Positions 18,579 to 29,551 are shown, counted from the stretch's first letter. The stretch: DNA of 41,217 nt from Metamycoplasma orale ATCC 23714 (GCF_000420105.1 NZ_ATUH01000008.1:1-41217), one strand, 5' to 3'. Translations and numbers: made by a program. The notes: generated from the letters alone by a model not told the origin.

Positions 18579-20585
18579 TTAATTTACTTTCTTTTTGATT
18601 TCTTTAGTACCTGTAAAATTAGTTTTGTCAAATGTAGCTTCTGCTCATCTTTTTAATTCACTAGGTCTACCATTAATTTTTTCTTTGATATCATATAGCT
18701 TTTTAATTTTTCTATTTGTATCATTTTTGCCAATATTTTTCCATCACTCTGTTGCTTCGACTTGTTGTTCGTGTGTAATTGCAAATATGTGTACATATCT
18801 ACCAAAGACTTTTTTGATAACTTCTAGAATATCTAAATCGTTTGCGTTAATATTTAAATTTTTTACTTTACTTTTAATGTTTGAAGTAAAAACAATAAAA
18901 TCTTTGCCTGATAAAATTACTTTCATATCTTTTAGCATTGACAAAACAATTTGATCACTTCTACCATCGCTTAAAGTCTTATCCATTAGAGATAAAGATA
19001 ATTTATCTTTATCCTTATATTTAAGATCTTCTTTAGTTTTATCCTTTTTTTCAATTTGGTTGACAAAAACTAGATCATGTAACAGCTCATCGCTAATAAA
19101 TTCATATTTTGCGCCAGGCATAACTTCTTCATTAGTTTTGTTAATTTCAATAGGATTTGTTGTAGTAATATCAAGGGTTATTGTATTTTCCTTAAAATCA
19201 TTCATTTCAAATTCTTCAGTTTTTTCTTTTAAGATTAACTCATCTGTTTTTTGTATAGCGTCATCAATATCAACTGAATCAATAATGGTTGTCTTATAAT
19301 CAGATTTATTAGAGATTGAACTAAATGAAAAAATGTCGTTTAGTTGAGATTTATTTCTAGATTTTATTTTTTTAGTTGAAGTGTCTTCTTTTAATTCTGA
19401 TGCCATTTGAAAATCTTCTTCCTCAATATTATTTAATTCTGTAATGTTTTTGTTGCCGAATGTTTTAATTTCCTTAGGAAGTTCAATTTCATTTGTAAAA
19501 TTTTCATCATGAGTAGAAAGTGTTGCTAGTTTAATTAAACCAAGTTCTAAAGATTGTTGCGGTAAATCAGATAATTTAATTTCTTTAAATAAATTAATTA
19601 ATTCTGCAATATATTCACGTGCCTTATCATTAGATATATTAATTTTTTTACATTGATCTAAATTAATGAATTCTAATAATTCATTTGAATGTGTTTGGGT
19701 TATAACAATAAAATCTTTTAGTACATAAATCAAAGAAGATACTAATCTTTCAATATCCGCACCATTATCAACTAATGTATTACTTAATTCTAAAATTTCT
19801 TTTACTTTATGAGCGGCAGCTAAATTAATTAAATTAATAATATTTTCCACATTTGTAATTCCAAAAAGTTTTTCTACGTCTTCTAATTTTACAACTCCAT
19901 CGCCAACAAAAATAGCACTTTGATCAGCAATAGATAAGGCGTCTCTTAAACTTCCATTGCCTAAAGAAGCAATTAAATTAATAGCTTCTTTTTCATATTT
20001 AATATTTTCTTGATCATAAACTTTTTTAAGATGATTAACAATGACTTTTTGTTCAATTTTTTTAAAATTGAAACGTTGAACACGGCTTAAAATAGTTAAA
20101 GGTATTTTTTGAGGGTCGGTTGTTGCTAAAATGAAAATTGCATGTTTGGGTGGCTCTTCTAAAGTTTTAAGTAATGCATTAAATGCTGCTTTTGAAAGCA
20201 TATGAACTTCATCAATAATATAAATTTTATAACGAGAGTTAGTAGGTAAATGTTTAATTTTTTCTTTAAGTTCTCTAATATCTTCAATACCAGTATTAGA
20301 AGCCGCGTCAATTTCGATTATGTCTAAATTTTTATCCACATTATTAATACAATTTTCACAAGGTATTAATAAATCATTAGAATGCATACAATTAATTGTG
20401 TTGGCAAAAATTTTGGCCACCGAGGTTTTTCCTGTGCCATGTGGACCACTAAACAAATAGGCATGTCCTATTTTTTGCGATTTAATTATGTTTGTTAAAG
20501 TTGTAATAATATGTTCTTGACCTTGTACATCAGAAAATTTATTTGGTCTATATTGACGATACAATGCTAAATACTTATTTTCCAC
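18579..20585 (-). CDS. dnaX: DNA polymerase III subunits gamma/tau
   Basis: 668 residues once two TGA-Trp codons near the end are read through. The first 220 residues are a canonical clamp-loader ATPase: P-loop GPHGTGKTS, zinc-binding cysteines CMHSNDLLIPCENC, Walker B IYIIDEVHML, and sensor LATTDPQKIPLTILSRVQRF. Domain III follows to about residue 370. The remaining 300 residues are a hydrophilic, poorly conserved tail that should act as the tau region binding polymerase and helicase. I see no obvious slippery frameshift site making gamma. First gene of its operon, with the RBS AAGGAG. Confidence 0.95.
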
Positions 20586-20630
20586 AATAATTTCTCCTTA
20601 TCAATGTATGCTTATAATATTTAATATTTA

Positions 20631-20645
20631 ATTATAATATATAAT
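20631..20645. promoter_or_regulatory. Overlapping divergent -10 boxes
   Basis: On the minus strand TATAAT (20631-20636) lies 45 bases before dnaX. On the plus strand TATAAT occurs at 20633-20638 and 20640-20645, about 50 bases before the divergent membrane-protein gene. Transcription of the two may interfere. Confidence 0.45.
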
Positions 20646-20691
20646 TATCTTATATTTAAAGATTTTCATTTTTTAGAAAGGTTAATTTAAA

Positions 20692-21231
20692 ATGCAAAAC
20701 AAAAATTTAATGTTAAATAATGAAATAAATAAAATTGAAAAAAGAAATTTTATAACTTATTTAGTGACTAATTTGTTATGTTTGATATTTGCTATAATAA
20801 ACTTAATTTTTATTAGTCTTATGAAAATAAACAGCAATGAAATAAAAAATTATAATAAATATAGTTATTTATTATTATTTCAATTTATTTTAAGTTTAAT
20901 ATTAATTACGCAATCTTTTACTTATTTTAAAAAATCTGATGAAGCTGATGAAAAAAATAAAAAAATATTAATTGTTTTTAGAACTAATATATTACTAATA
21001 ATTACTCTTTCACTTTATTTTATTTTTAGCGTGTTTATATTTTTTAGTTTTGTAAAGTCTTCGATAAAAGCTAGTGAAAGTGAAATTAAAACTATAATGG
21101 AAAGAACTAAGACAGTAAAATTAATTACATTAATTATATTGTCCATTTATTTAACTTTTATGCTTAATAATTTAATATTGTTTAGCATAAAAAATAAAAA
21201 CTTATTTATTAAAAAAATAGTTAATAAATAA
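20692..21231 (+). CDS. Small membrane protein of unknown function
   Basis: 179 residues. Four hydrophobic segments are visible (about 20-43, 58-76, 98-125 and 145-168) separated by short Lys/Asn-rich loops, so it should be a four-helix membrane protein with both ends inside. I recognise no family. It is the only plus-strand gene in the central 24 kb and stands alone, divergent from dnaX and convergent with rpmF. The RBS is AGAAAGG, with a usable promoter overlap upstream and a strong terminator just after the stop. Confidence 0.75.
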   Translation: MQNKNLMLNNEINKIEKRNFITYLVTNLLCLIFAIINLIFISLMKINSNEIKNYNKYSYLLLFQFILSLILITQSFTYFKKSDEADEKNKKILIVFRTNILLIITLSLYFIFSVFIFFSFVKSSIKASESEIKTIMERTKTVKLITLIILSIYLTFMLNNLILFSIKNKNLFIKKIVNK

Positions 21232-21232
21232 T

Positions 21233-21267
21233 AAAAATCCGAAAGTTTAGTTAAATTCGGATTTTTT
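21233..21267. terminator. Bidirectional terminator
   Basis: AAAAATCCGAA (21233-21243) pairs with TTCGGATTTTT (21256-21266). T-runs follow the stem on both strands, so it can end the membrane-protein transcript and the convergent rpmF transcript. Confidence 0.85.
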
Positions 21268-21295
21268 ACTTAATTAGTTAATTGAAAGATATTTA

Positions 21296-21493
21296 TTATT
21301 TGATTTTATCATTAAGAGCTTCTTTAATGATTTTTTTGCCTTTATAAAAACCGCAGTATTTACATGCTTGGTGTGGAATAATTTGTTGTTTACAGTTCTT
21401 ACATTCTACTAATGTAGTGGTTTCTAATGCATGATGTGATCTTCTTAATGCTTTTCTTTGTTTAGAAGTTTTTCTCTTTGGTACTATAGCCAT
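21296..21493 (-). CDS. rpmF: 50S ribosomal protein L32
   Basis: 65 residues. It begins AIVPKRKTSKQRKALRRSHHA and has a zinc ribbon CKNC ... CKYC, both typical of L32. Last gene of the leftward ribosomal cluster in this window, 51 bases after rplQ. A short TA-rich hairpin (21527-21543) without a T-run lies between them, so it may be co-transcribed. Confidence 0.95.
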   Translation of the reverse strand: MAIVPKRKTSKQRKALRRSHHALETTTLVECKNCKQQIIPHQACKYCGFYKGKKIIKEALNDKIK

Positions 21494-21544
21494 TTTAATC
21501 TCCTTTTATTAATTTTAATTATTATGTACTTATTTTATAAGTAA

Positions 21545-21910
21545 CTAAACTAATTGGATAATAGCCATTTTAGCATTATCACCATTTCTGTTTTCAACTT
21601 TAATTATTCTTGTATATCCACCATTACGTGTTTTATATTTAGGCGCAAGTGTGTCAAATAAATATTGAACAATATCTTTTTTAGCATCCTTAGAAGGAAC
21701 ATTAATTAAATATTTAACAGCTTGTCTTCTAGTAGCAAGTGTATTAACTTTTCCAAGTGTAATCATTTTATCAACTTTTGATTTAATTTTCTTAGCTCTT
21801 TCTAAAGTAGTTCTAATTTGACCGTGAACTAATACATCTGTTACAAGTGCACGTTCAACATGGTTTCATCATTCGCTGTTTCTTCTATATACTTGTTTTG
21901 GATTTGCCAT
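21545..21910 (-). CDS. rplQ: 50S ribosomal protein L17
   Basis: 121 residues once two adjacent TGA codons are read as Trp in [16 protein letters not shown]. The start ATG ([11 protein letters not shown]) replaces an internal ATG at 21766 that would lose the conserved N-terminus. The gene follows rpoA with a 2-base gap, the standard order at the end of the alpha operon. Confidence 0.95.
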
Positions 21911-21912
21911 AA

Positions 21913-22995
21913 TTATTTTTCTCCTTCTAATGATTTTGAATCTTCATCTTCATCATCAAGATAAGTTTCAGAACTATTTTCACTAAATTCATCATTGTCT
22001 TGATCTTCAGATAAATTATTTTGTTTTCACTTATTTAATTTAGAAACAATATCGTCAACTGATTTTTTACCTAAGTTCTTAATATTAGCAAGTTCATCTG
22101 GTGTTAATTGAAGAAGTTGTTCAATAGTATTGTATTCGCTTCTTCTTAAGGCATTCAATGATCTAATAGTAAGACCCAATTTTTCAATTGGTGCAGAAAC
22201 ATTAACAATTTTTTCTTTTTCTTTTTTGGTATCTTCAAATAATTTTACAGCTTCAAGTTCGTCGATATTACCGATAACTCTAAAGTGTGCAACTATTATT
22301 TTAGCCACTTGTTCTAATGCTGCTTTAGCATCAATAGTTCCATCTGTTATAATGTGAATCTTTAATTTTTCAGTTATTAGAGAAGAACCTGTATTTAATT
22401 CTTCAACTGTGTAAGCACATTTTTTGATTGGAGAGAAATCAGAGTCTATTGCAAGAAATTGTCCAGATTTAATTTTGTTTTCTAATTTTGGAGCATTTTC
22501 TAAAATAATTGCTTTGTTTTCTTCAAAGTCAACAAAACCTCTACCGCTTTTAACAAAAAGTGCAAATTCTAATGAAGCATTTTTAGAAATTGTACAAATG
22601 TATTGTGATTTGTTAACAATTTCAAGTCCATTAGTATCAGTTATATCTGAAGCATATACTTCACCTTCTTTTGAAGAAGAAAAAGTAATTCTAACCAAAT
22701 TATCTTTTTCAAATAATTCTGGTTTGTATGAAAAACGAATTGCTCTAATATTTGATACTAATGTAACAATATCTTCCTTAATACCTTCAAGTGTTTCAAA
22801 TTCGTGTTCAACACCATTAATTTTAATTGCAAATGGAGCAACTGAAGTTATTGAAGAAAGTAATGTTCTTCTAATAACAGTTCCAATTGTGTTACCATAT
22901 CCTCTTAAAAGAGGTTCGATAACGAATACTGAATCAAAATCTGATACTTTTTCAGCAAGTAGTTCCTTATAAGAAATTTTTTGTATTTTTTCCAT
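21913..22995 (-). CDS. rpoA: RNA polymerase alpha subunit
   Basis: 360 residues. The N-terminal domain (dimerisation and beta/beta' contact) spans about 1-230, with FVIEPLLRGYGNTIGTVIRR. The C-terminal DNA-binding domain (LGLTIRSLNALRRSEYNTIE to KSVDDIVSKLNK) ends at about residue 322. After a TGA-Trp the protein runs on for 37 residues in an acidic tail (EDQDNDEF, LDDEDEDS). The tail overlaps no other gene and ends 2 bases before rplQ. The function of the tail is unknown. Confidence 0.96.
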
Positions 22996-23016
22996 ATTAT
23001 AAATCCTTTATAAGTA

Positions 23017-23391
23017 TTATTCTCTTTTAAGAACTTTTTTAGGAGGACGAGTACCGTTGTGTGGTTGTGGGGTAACGTCTTTAACTTCTTTAATTACTAA
23101 ACCACTTGTTTCAATTTGTTTTCTAGCAGTTGATTTTCCTGGACCAATACCTTTAACTAAAATAGTTACTTCTTTAAGTCCATATTCTTTAGCTTTTTCA
23201 AGTGCTGCAGCTGCTGCAAGTCCTGCTGCATATGGGGTTTTTTTCTTGGTACCTTTATAACCAATTGTTCCTGATGAGCTTCATGCAAAAACATTTCCTT
23301 TTAAGTCACTAAATGAAACTATTGTATTTTGATAAGTTGAGTGAATATGTGCTATTCCTTGAGTAATATTTTTTTTCTCTTTTTTAGCCAT
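23017..23391 (-). CDS. rpsK: 30S ribosomal protein S11
   Basis: 124 residues. The sequence includes [36 protein letters not shown] (Trp by TGA) and [11 protein letters not shown], all conserved in S11. Its ATG shares one base with the rpsM stop (TAATG), so translation is coupled. It lies on the platform of the small subunit near the mRNA exit. No extra tail. Confidence 0.96.
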
Positions 23392-23762
23392 TATTTGTTA
23401 CCTTTCTTTCCTGCAATAGTTTTTCTTGGACCTTTTCTTGTACGTGCATTTTTTTGAGTACATTGTCCACGTACTGGAAGTCCTTTTCTGTGTCTTATTC
23501 CTCTATATGATTTAATTTCCATTAATCTTTTAATATTTAAGTTAATTTCACGTTTTAAATCACCTTCAGTTGTATATTTTTTAGCTTCATCACGAATACG
23601 AGTAAGTTCATCTTCAGTTAAATCTTTTACTCTTGTATTTTCATTAACTTTTGCATCTGCACAAATTTTAGAAGCAATAGTTCTACCAATTCCAAAAATA
23701 TAGGTTAATGAAATTACAACTCTTTTATTATTTGGAATTTCAATATTTAAAACTCTAGCCAT
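23391..23762 (-). CDS. rpsM: 30S ribosomal protein S13
   Basis: 123 residues. It has [19 protein letters not shown], a helix-two-turn-helix region, and a basic C-terminus [20 protein letters not shown], which reaches toward the P-site tRNA. Normal length. It precedes rpsK with a one-base overlap and follows rpmJ by 5 bases. Confidence 0.96.
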   Translation of the reverse strand: MARVLNIEIPNNKRVVISLTYIFGIGRTIASKICADAKVNENTRVKDLTEDELTRIRDEAKKYTTEGDLKREINLNIKRLMEIKSYRGIRHRKGLPVRGQCTQKNARTRKGPRKTIAGKKGNK

Positions 23763-23767
23763 ATTTA

Positions 23768-23881
23768 TTATCCTTGTCTTTGTTTATGTTTAGGATTTAT
23801 ACAAATAATCCTGTTAACACCATGTCTTTTAATTAGTTTGCAATCTTTGCAAATCTTTTTTATTGATGCTCTAACTTTCAT
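23768..23881 (-). CDS. rpmJ: 50S ribosomal protein L36
   Basis: 37 residues. It begins [20 protein letters not shown] and carries a Cys-Cys-Cys-His zinc site (C11, C14, C27, H32), so it is the zinc-binding form. Placed between infA and rpsM as in most Firmicutes. The RBS is AAGGAG. Confidence 0.95.
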   Translation of the reverse strand: MKVRASIKKICKDCKLIKRHGVNRIICINPKHKQRQG

Positions 23882-23895
23882 ATTTACTCCTTAAA

Positions 23896-24114
23896 TTATT
23901 TATGTCTAAAAGTAATTCGTCCTTTAGTAAGATCATAAGGACTTAATTCAACATCAACCATATCACCTGGTAATATTTTAATGTGGTGAAGAGCCATCTT
24001 ACCAGAAATATAACCTTTAACAGTCATACCATTTTCTAATAAAACTTCATAGTCTTTGTTGGTAAACATTTTTACAACTTTTCCAGACATTTTAATTGCA
24101 TCATCTTTAGCCAT
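23896..24114 (-). CDS. infA: Translation initiation factor IF-1
   Basis: 72 residues of a single OB-fold: [18 protein letters not shown], then [20 protein letters not shown] and the end ITFRHK. Occupies the A-site of the small subunit at initiation. It starts just 1 base before the map stop ends, in the order map-infA-rpmJ. Confidence 0.96.
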   Translation of the reverse strand: MAKDDAIKMSGKVVKMFTNKDYEVLLENGMTVKGYISGKMALHHIKILPGDMVDVELSPYDLTKGRITFRHK

Positions 24115-24867
24115 CTATATATTATCTCCTGATAGTATGTATGCTTTATTATCATCAATTAAAACTGTTTGTTCATAATGAGCAGTATTGTAACCTAAAG
24201 GATCAACAACTGTTCATTCATCATCTTTAACAACAACTTTTTTTGATTTTTGCAAGATCATAGGTTCGATACATATTACCATACCGTTTCTAATGACTGC
24301 ACCAGTATTTGGACGTCCGTCATTATAAACATATGGATCTTCATGTAAAGATCTTCCTATACCATGCCCAGTATATTCATCAGGTGTATAGTACCCTTTT
24401 TCTTTTATATACTTTCCAATAGCATAAGAAATATCACCGATTTTTTTGCCAACTTTTATAGCATTAAATCCTGCATAGAAAGCGTCTTTAGCAACGCTAA
24501 TTAATTCTTTATCTTTGTCAGAAATATTTCCAACACCCTTAGTAAAAGCTGAATCTGAATAAAAACCATCATATATTGCACCTAAGTCAACTTTTACAAT
24601 ATCGCCATCTTTAACTATGTAATTTGATGGGATACCATGAATTAATTCTTCATTTACTGATATACAACATGTATTAGGAAAACCATATTGCCCTAAAAAA
24701 GCTGGTTTGCCATTTCTCTTAATAATTTCTTTAAAAGCGACGCTATCTATTTCTTTTAAAGAAACCCCTGGTCTTATGAAGTCATAAACGATGGTTTTAA
24801 CTTCTGCCAAGATTGAACATGCTTTTTTTATTTTTTCAATTTCTTCTTTTGTTTTTATAAAAATCAT
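24115..24867 (-). CDS. map: Methionine aminopeptidase, type I
   Basis: 250 residues; reading TGA as Trp adds the final 33, which include the last metal ligand. Metal ligands of the pita-bread fold are visible: Asp in DLGAIYDGFYSDSAFT (two), His in GHGIGRSLHED, Glu in CIEPMIL, and Glu in HYEQTVLI. It removes the initiator Met after deformylation, an essential step. No zinc-finger N-terminal extension. Its start is 3 bases after the adk stop. Confidence 0.96.
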
Positions 24868-24870
24868 TGA

Positions 24871-25551
24871 TTACTTTACCTCTAAATCCAATTTTTTAAT
24901 TGTATCATCAAAAACTTTTTCGATAGGTTGATAAGCATCTATCCTTATCAAAACTTGTTTTTGTTCATAATAATCTATCAATGGAAATGTAAGGTCATTA
25001 TAAATCTTAATTCTTTTTTCAACAATTTCTTTATCATCATCTGGTCTTTTAACAACTTCGATGTTATCACATTCTTCATTATCACAATGAATTAAATCTT
25101 TAGGAGGATTTAATTGGATATGATAAATTCTTTTACATTTAGGGCATACTCTTCTTTTTGATAATCTAGAAACAACTTGATCTTCAGTTATTTCTAAAAG
25201 TATAGCATTTTTAATGATTATTCCTTCTTTAGCTAAATTTGTAAGAAAATCTGCTTGTGAAATAGTTCTTGGATATCCATCTAAAATGAATGGAATATTT
25301 TTCTTAACTAAAGAAGTTAAAGTTTTCTTAACCAGTTCATTTGTAATTTCGTCAGAAACGTATGAACCTGCATCTAAAATGCTCTTAATTTTTAGCCCTA
25401 ATTTAGTTTTATTTCTAATTTCGGTTCTAAACATATCTCCAGTTGATAATTGAAAATAGTTTAGTTTTTCGCAAAATTCTTTAGCTAAAGAACCTTTTCC
25501 TGCACCAGGAGGGCCTAGAAAAACTAAATTTGGTTTATTAGTGTTTATCAT
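24871..25551 (-). CDS. adk: Adenylate kinase, zinc-LID type
   Basis: 226 residues. P-loop GPPGAGKGS, AMP-binding TGDMFR and DGYPRT, and LID region with CPKC and CDNEEC, the four-Cys zinc site seen in Gram-positive forms. It converts ATP plus AMP to two ADP. The start overlaps the end of secY by 7 bases. Confidence 0.97.
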   Translation of the reverse strand: MINTNKPNLVFLGPPGAGKGSLAKEFCEKLNYFQLSTGDMFRTEIRNKTKLGLKIKSILDAGSYVSDEITNELVKKTLTSLVKKNIPFILDGYPRTISQADFLTNLAKEGIIIKNAILLEITEDQVVSRLSKRRVCPKCKRIYHIQLNPPKDLIHCDNEECDNIEVVKRPDDDKEIVEKRIKIYNDLTFPLIDYYEQKQVLIRIDAYQPIEKVFDDTIKKLDLEVK

Positions 25552-27044
25552 ATTAAATCTTCCTCTTCTTCTCCATACATTTCTTTTAGTTCTTTAATTA
25601 ATCTTCTCTTACGTGCAAGTTCTTGCGACTTGAATCTTGCTTTGACTTGTTGTATTGTTTCATGAGCCGTTGAAACTAAAATCATAATTGTAGTTCCACC
25701 AAAAGCAATTTGTGCAGGCATACCCAACATTTGTTGCACATATTGCATTGCTCCTAAAATGATTAAATAAAATGAACTAAAGAAAGATAATCTAATAACA
25801 ACATCTAATAAATAATCTTCAGTTTGTTCACCGGGTTTTATTCCTGGAATAAATGTTGATGATTTAGCAAAGTCTTCAGAAATTTTATCAATTCTAGATT
25901 GTTGAATTCCCATTAAAATTGTTAAACCAAATGTTATTAATATAAATAAGAAGAAACCTAATGGTTTTGTTACTTGAAAGTGTTTATATACTCAATAATA
26001 GAATTTTCCAGAAGGACTAGTTAAGTTAGCAATCATTGTAGGAACTGAAAGAATCATTAATGAAAAGATAACTGACATAATTCCGGCAGGATTTGCTTTT
26101 ATAGGCATATAACTTAATTCACTTTCATTTTTAGAAAGACCAGCTCCTACTTGTTGAATAGGAATTTTCCTTTCTGCAATTGTGAATATAATTACTATTA
26201 CAATAGTAATTAAATAACCAAGTAAATATACTATATAATTAACCAATTCTTTTAGAATAATCGAACCTTTTGAAGCAGATGAAACAAAATATTCAAATGC
26301 ATGTTTGAATGTTGGAATTAAATTTGCGGCAATCCCAACAAAAATAATTAAACTAGTTCCATTACCAACACCTTTGTTAGTAATTTGTTCGCTTAAAAAC
26401 AAAGCAAAGAAAGAACCAGCAACTAACATTAAAGGTAAAATAAAATAACCATAAATAGATTCACCTCTAGAACCAAATATTTTAGTTATAACTGGATCAA
26501 ACTTAATTCCAAATCCAGATTTTGCATTAACAAGCGCTCTTGTAATTAATAGCGATTGAATAATTGAAAAAATAATGGTGAGAAAATAAGTTATAAAGTT
26601 AATTTTTACTCTACCTTGCGGTCCAGATTGACTAAGTCTGTGGATTGAAGAAAAGGCTTTAGTTTGTAATATCATCATGACAAGAGATGCTGATATAAAA
26701 GGACCTATTCCTAAGGCGACTATAGAAAAGTTTCTAAGTCCCCCTCCACCTACTAAGTTTAATATTGTGATAAAATCACCTTCTGAATTTATCTTGTCTT
26801 TATTTTGTAATTTAATTCCAGGAATTGTAATAGTTCCTGCAATTATAAAAATAGTAAGAATAAGTAAGGTAAATAAGATTTTTTTGAAAAGTTGATGATT
26901 TTGTCATCATTCATTTCAAGCTGATCTTCTTTCTATGGATGATTTATTTAGAGATAAAGAGCGATCAAGTTTTTCTTCATCGTAATTTTCATTTTTAGTC
27001 TCTAAAGATAAATCTTCTAATTTCTTATTCTTATTTTTTTTCAT
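25545..27044 (-). CDS. secY: Protein translocase subunit SecY
   Basis: 499 residues. Ten hydrophobic segments are seen, with conserved GIGPFISASLVMMI and the last cytoplasmic tail EEEEDLIW. The first transmembrane helix begins only near residue 60; the first 55 residues are a charged cytoplasmic leader (KNENYDEEKLDRSLSLNKSS), longer than the usual 20. Several TGA-Trp codons are needed, including two together in NEWWQ. It forms the membrane channel for lipoproteins such as MIP. Start and rplO stop overlap by one base. Confidence 0.95.
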
Positions 27045-27478
27045 TATTTAGCCTCTATTTTTCCGCCAGCTTTTAAAATTGCTTTTTTAGCACTTTCAGA
27101 TAACGCTGGTATTTCAATAGTAAGTTTTTTAGTTAAAGAGCCTCTACCTAAAATTTTAACAGGCATAACTCTTTTAATTAAATTATGTTTAAACAATGAA
27201 TCAAGTGAAACTACTTCATTTGTTTTGAATGTAGCTTCTAATTGATCTAAGTTTACAATTTGATATTCAACATGGTTAACATTGTTAAAACCACGTTTTG
27301 GTAATCTTCTGAATAATGGGTTTTGTCCACCTTCAAATCCTAAACGAACAGTACTTCTTTTAGTTTGTCCACTTTGTCCACGTCCAGCTTGTTTTCCTTT
27401 ACCAGCTGCATGTCCTCTACCAACACGGTGTTTTTCTTTTCTAGAACCTTCAGTAGCTTTTAATGTGTGTAATTGCAT
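27044..27478 (-). CDS. rplO: 50S ribosomal protein L15
   Basis: 144 residues. It starts MQLHTLKATEGSRKEKHRVGRGHA and has the Gly-rich basic stretch GKGKQAGRGQSGQTKR, followed by GFEGGQNPLFRRLPKRGF. Normal length with no added tail. It lies between rpsE and secY as in other spc operons. Confidence 0.96.
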   Translation of the reverse strand: MQLHTLKATEGSRKEKHRVGRGHAAGKGKQAGRGQSGQTKRSTVRLGFEGGQNPLFRRLPKRGFNNVNHVEYQIVNLDQLEATFKTNEVVSLDSLFKHNLIKRVMPVKILGRGSLTKKLTIEIPALSESAKKAILKAGGKIEAK

Positions 27479-27497
27479 TTTAATACCCCTTTATCAA

Positions 27498-28214
27498 TTA
27501 TTTATTTAATAAATGTTTAACATCAATATCACGTATTTTAGCAATTTCATCGACAGTCTTTAATTGTTTAAGAGCTTCGATAGTTGCTACTACTATATTT
27601 TGTTTGGTTCTTGATCCATAAGTTTTTGTTGATATATCTGTATATCCAGCAAGTTCAGTAACTGCACGAACTGTACCAGATGCTATAATTCCCGCACCTT
27701 TTGAGGCAGGGCGTAATTGTACCTTAGAAGCTAAGAATTTTTGTCTTACTTCATGTGGAATTGTTCCATTAACAATAGGAACATTGATAATATTTTTTTG
27801 TGCATCTTTAACTGCTTTTTTAATAGCGTCTTGCACTTCGTTAGCTTTACCATGTCCAAAGCCAACTTTTCCTTTTTTGTTTCCAACTACTACATAAGCT
27901 GCAAATGAGAATCTTCTTCCACCTTTAACAACTGTAGTAACTCTAGCAACATCAATAACCTTTTCTTCATATTCAGGTTCAGCATCAAATTTTGGTTGTT
28001 GATCGCGATGTTGAGATCTTTGGAATAGTTTTTTATTTTCATTATTTTGTTTAGAAGCATCTTTTTTGAATTCAGGTTTATTAAAAGTTTTTCTAACAAC
28101 TATTTTTGTACCAGAAGCTTTAGTAACTTCTTCTTGTTCTTCTTTTTTAGCTTCCAAAGAAACTTTGTTTTCTTTTTCTGCTTTTTCTAAAATTTTCTTA
28201 ATTTCTTCAGCCAT
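27498..28214 (-). CDS. rpsE: 30S ribosomal protein S5 with N-terminal extension
   Basis: 238 residues against the usual 165. The core starts near residue 82 ([20 protein letters not shown]) and includes [16 protein letters not shown] and the strand-turn [12 protein letters not shown]. The first 80 residues are Lys/Glu/Asn/Gln-rich low complexity ([20 protein letters not shown]), likely disordered. Start ATG overlaps the rplR stop by one base. Confidence 0.95.
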   Translation of the reverse strand: MAEEIKKILEKAEKENKVSLEAKKEEQEEVTKASGTKIVVRKTFNKPEFKKDASKQNNENKKLFQRSQHRDQQPKFDAEPEYEEKVIDVARVTTVVKGGRRFSFAAYVVVGNKKGKVGFGHGKANEVQDAIKKAVKDAQKNIINVPIVNGTIPHEVRQKFLASKVQLRPASKGAGIIASGTVRAVTELAGYTDISTKTYGSRTKQNIVVATIEALKQLKTVDEIAKIRDIDVKHLLNK

Positions 28215-28567
28215 TAGAATTTTATCCCTTCTTCTCTAAGCACTTCACAAAATGCTTTAATTTTTCCATGATAGATATAACCTGATCTATCAAAAACGAT
28301 TTTTGTAATTTTTGCTTCTTTTAATTTTGCTGCAAAGATTTTTGCAACTTTTTTAACTGCTTCAATATTATTGCCTTTAGCAGTTTTTGCTAATTCTTGG
28401 GTTGAAGCTGCTGATAATGTTACATGTTTTTCGTCGTTAACTGCTTGTGCATAAAAGTGATGTAAAGACTTAAATACACACACTCTAGGAACTTTAGAAG
28501 TTCCTGCTGAAAGTTTGTTTCTAATTTTTAGATGTTTAATTAATCTTTTTTCATTACGTGATTTCAT
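28214..28567 (-). CDS. rplR: 50S ribosomal protein L18
   Basis: 117 residues from the ATG at 28567 ([20 protein letters not shown]). An in-frame TTG at 28579 gives four more residues, but it lies inside the GGAG Shine-Dalgarno of the ATG, so I reject it. It contains [17 protein letters not shown] and [17 protein letters not shown]. Binds 5S rRNA. No tail. Confidence 0.95.
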   Translation of the reverse strand: MKSRNEKRLIKHLKIRNKLSAGTSKVPRVCVFKSLHHFYAQAVNDEKHVTLSAASTQELAKTAKGNNIEAVKKVAKIFAAKLKEAKITKIVFDRSGYIYHGKIKAFCEVLREEGIKF

Positions 28568-28586
28568 AATTTTCTCCAACTATAAA

Positions 28587-29126
28587 CTACTTAGCAGCAG
28601 TTTTTCCTTCTTTACGACGAATAACTTCATCTTTATACATAATACCTTTTCCTGAATATGGAGAAGGACGACGAATATCTCTTAAATTAGCAGCAAATTC
28701 TCCGACTAATTGTTTATCAATTCCACTAATAATTATATTAGTAGGTTTTGGAAGTTCAACTTTCAAACCTTCTGGAATTTGTTTTGTTACTGTATGTGAA
28801 AATCCAGCAATAATTTCTATTTCATTTCCTTTTAATGTTGCTTTGTAACCAACACCTTTAATTTCGACTTCTTTTTTATATCCGTTTGATACACCAATAA
28901 GCATATTGTGTAATAAAGCATTTGTTGTGCCATGCAATTGTTTTGTAGATTTTTCTTCATTTGATCTAGTTACTACTATTTCATTGTTTTTTATTTCAAC
29001 TTTAATTAATGGTGAAAATGTATATTCTAATTGTCCAAGTTTACCTTTAACTATTGCTTTATTATTTTCCAATAATACTTCAACACCAGAAGGTATAACT
29101 AATACTCTTTTTCCAATTCTTGACAT
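28587..29126 (-). CDS. rplF: 50S ribosomal protein L6
   Basis: 179 residues, normal length. Two repeated L6 domains are visible; the C-terminal one has the GIDKQLVGEFAANLRDIRRP, then PYSGKGIMYKDEVIRRKEGK signature. Near the GTPase-factor site of the large subunit. The start lies 9 bases after rpsH. Confidence 0.96.
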   Translation of the reverse strand: MSRIGKRVLVIPSGVEVLLENNKAIVKGKLGQLEYTFSPLIKVEIKNNEIVVTRSNEEKSTKQLHGTTNALLHNMLIGVSNGYKKEVEIKGVGYKATLKGNEIEIIAGFSHTVTKQIPEGLKVELPKPTNIIISGIDKQLVGEFAANLRDIRRPSPYSGKGIMYKDEVIRRKEGKTAAK

Positions 29127-29135
29127 AATTTATCC

Positions 29136-29549
29136 TTATCAAATAAATGCAATAACTTCGCCACCGATATTAGCTTTTCTAGCTTCTTTATCAGTTAAAA
29201 GTCCTTTAGAAGTTGAAATAATTGCTGTTCCATAACCACTTAATACTTTTGGAAGTGATTCTGAAGATGAATATACTTTTAAACCTGGTTTTGAAATTTT
29301 CTTAAGTCCAGAAATAGCACATTGATTTTGATTAATACCTTTATATTTTAGAAATACTTTAATAACTTTAAAGTTGGTTTCTTGATCTTTAAATACTTCA
29401 AAGTCTGTAATATATCCTTCACGTTTGAAAATTTCTAAAATTTTAACTTTCTTTTGTGAGTGAGGAATATTTACTTCGTGATATTTACGTGCAATTGAAT
29501 TTTTGATACGTACAAACATATCTGCAATTGGGTCTATAATGATAGCCAT
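29136..29549 (-). CDS. rpsH: 30S ribosomal protein S8
   Basis: 137 residues from ATG at 29549 ([17 protein letters not shown]). The TTG at 29558 would overlap the end of rpsN and is not supported. The conserved C-terminal [20 protein letters not shown] ends in Ile-Trp, the Trp coded by TGA immediately before TAA, as S8 proteins end in a Trp. Spacing to rpsN is 2 bases. Confidence 0.95.
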
Positions 29550-29551
29550 AA

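Noticed and set aside
21527..21543. Terminator between rplQ and rpmF
   Set aside because: A 7-bp TA-rich stem without a following T-run; too weak to call.
28568..28579. TTG start for rplR, and similar TTG starts for rpsH (29558) and rplN (31046)
   Set aside because: These lie in or before the Shine-Dalgarno of a downstream ATG that gives the normal N-terminus.
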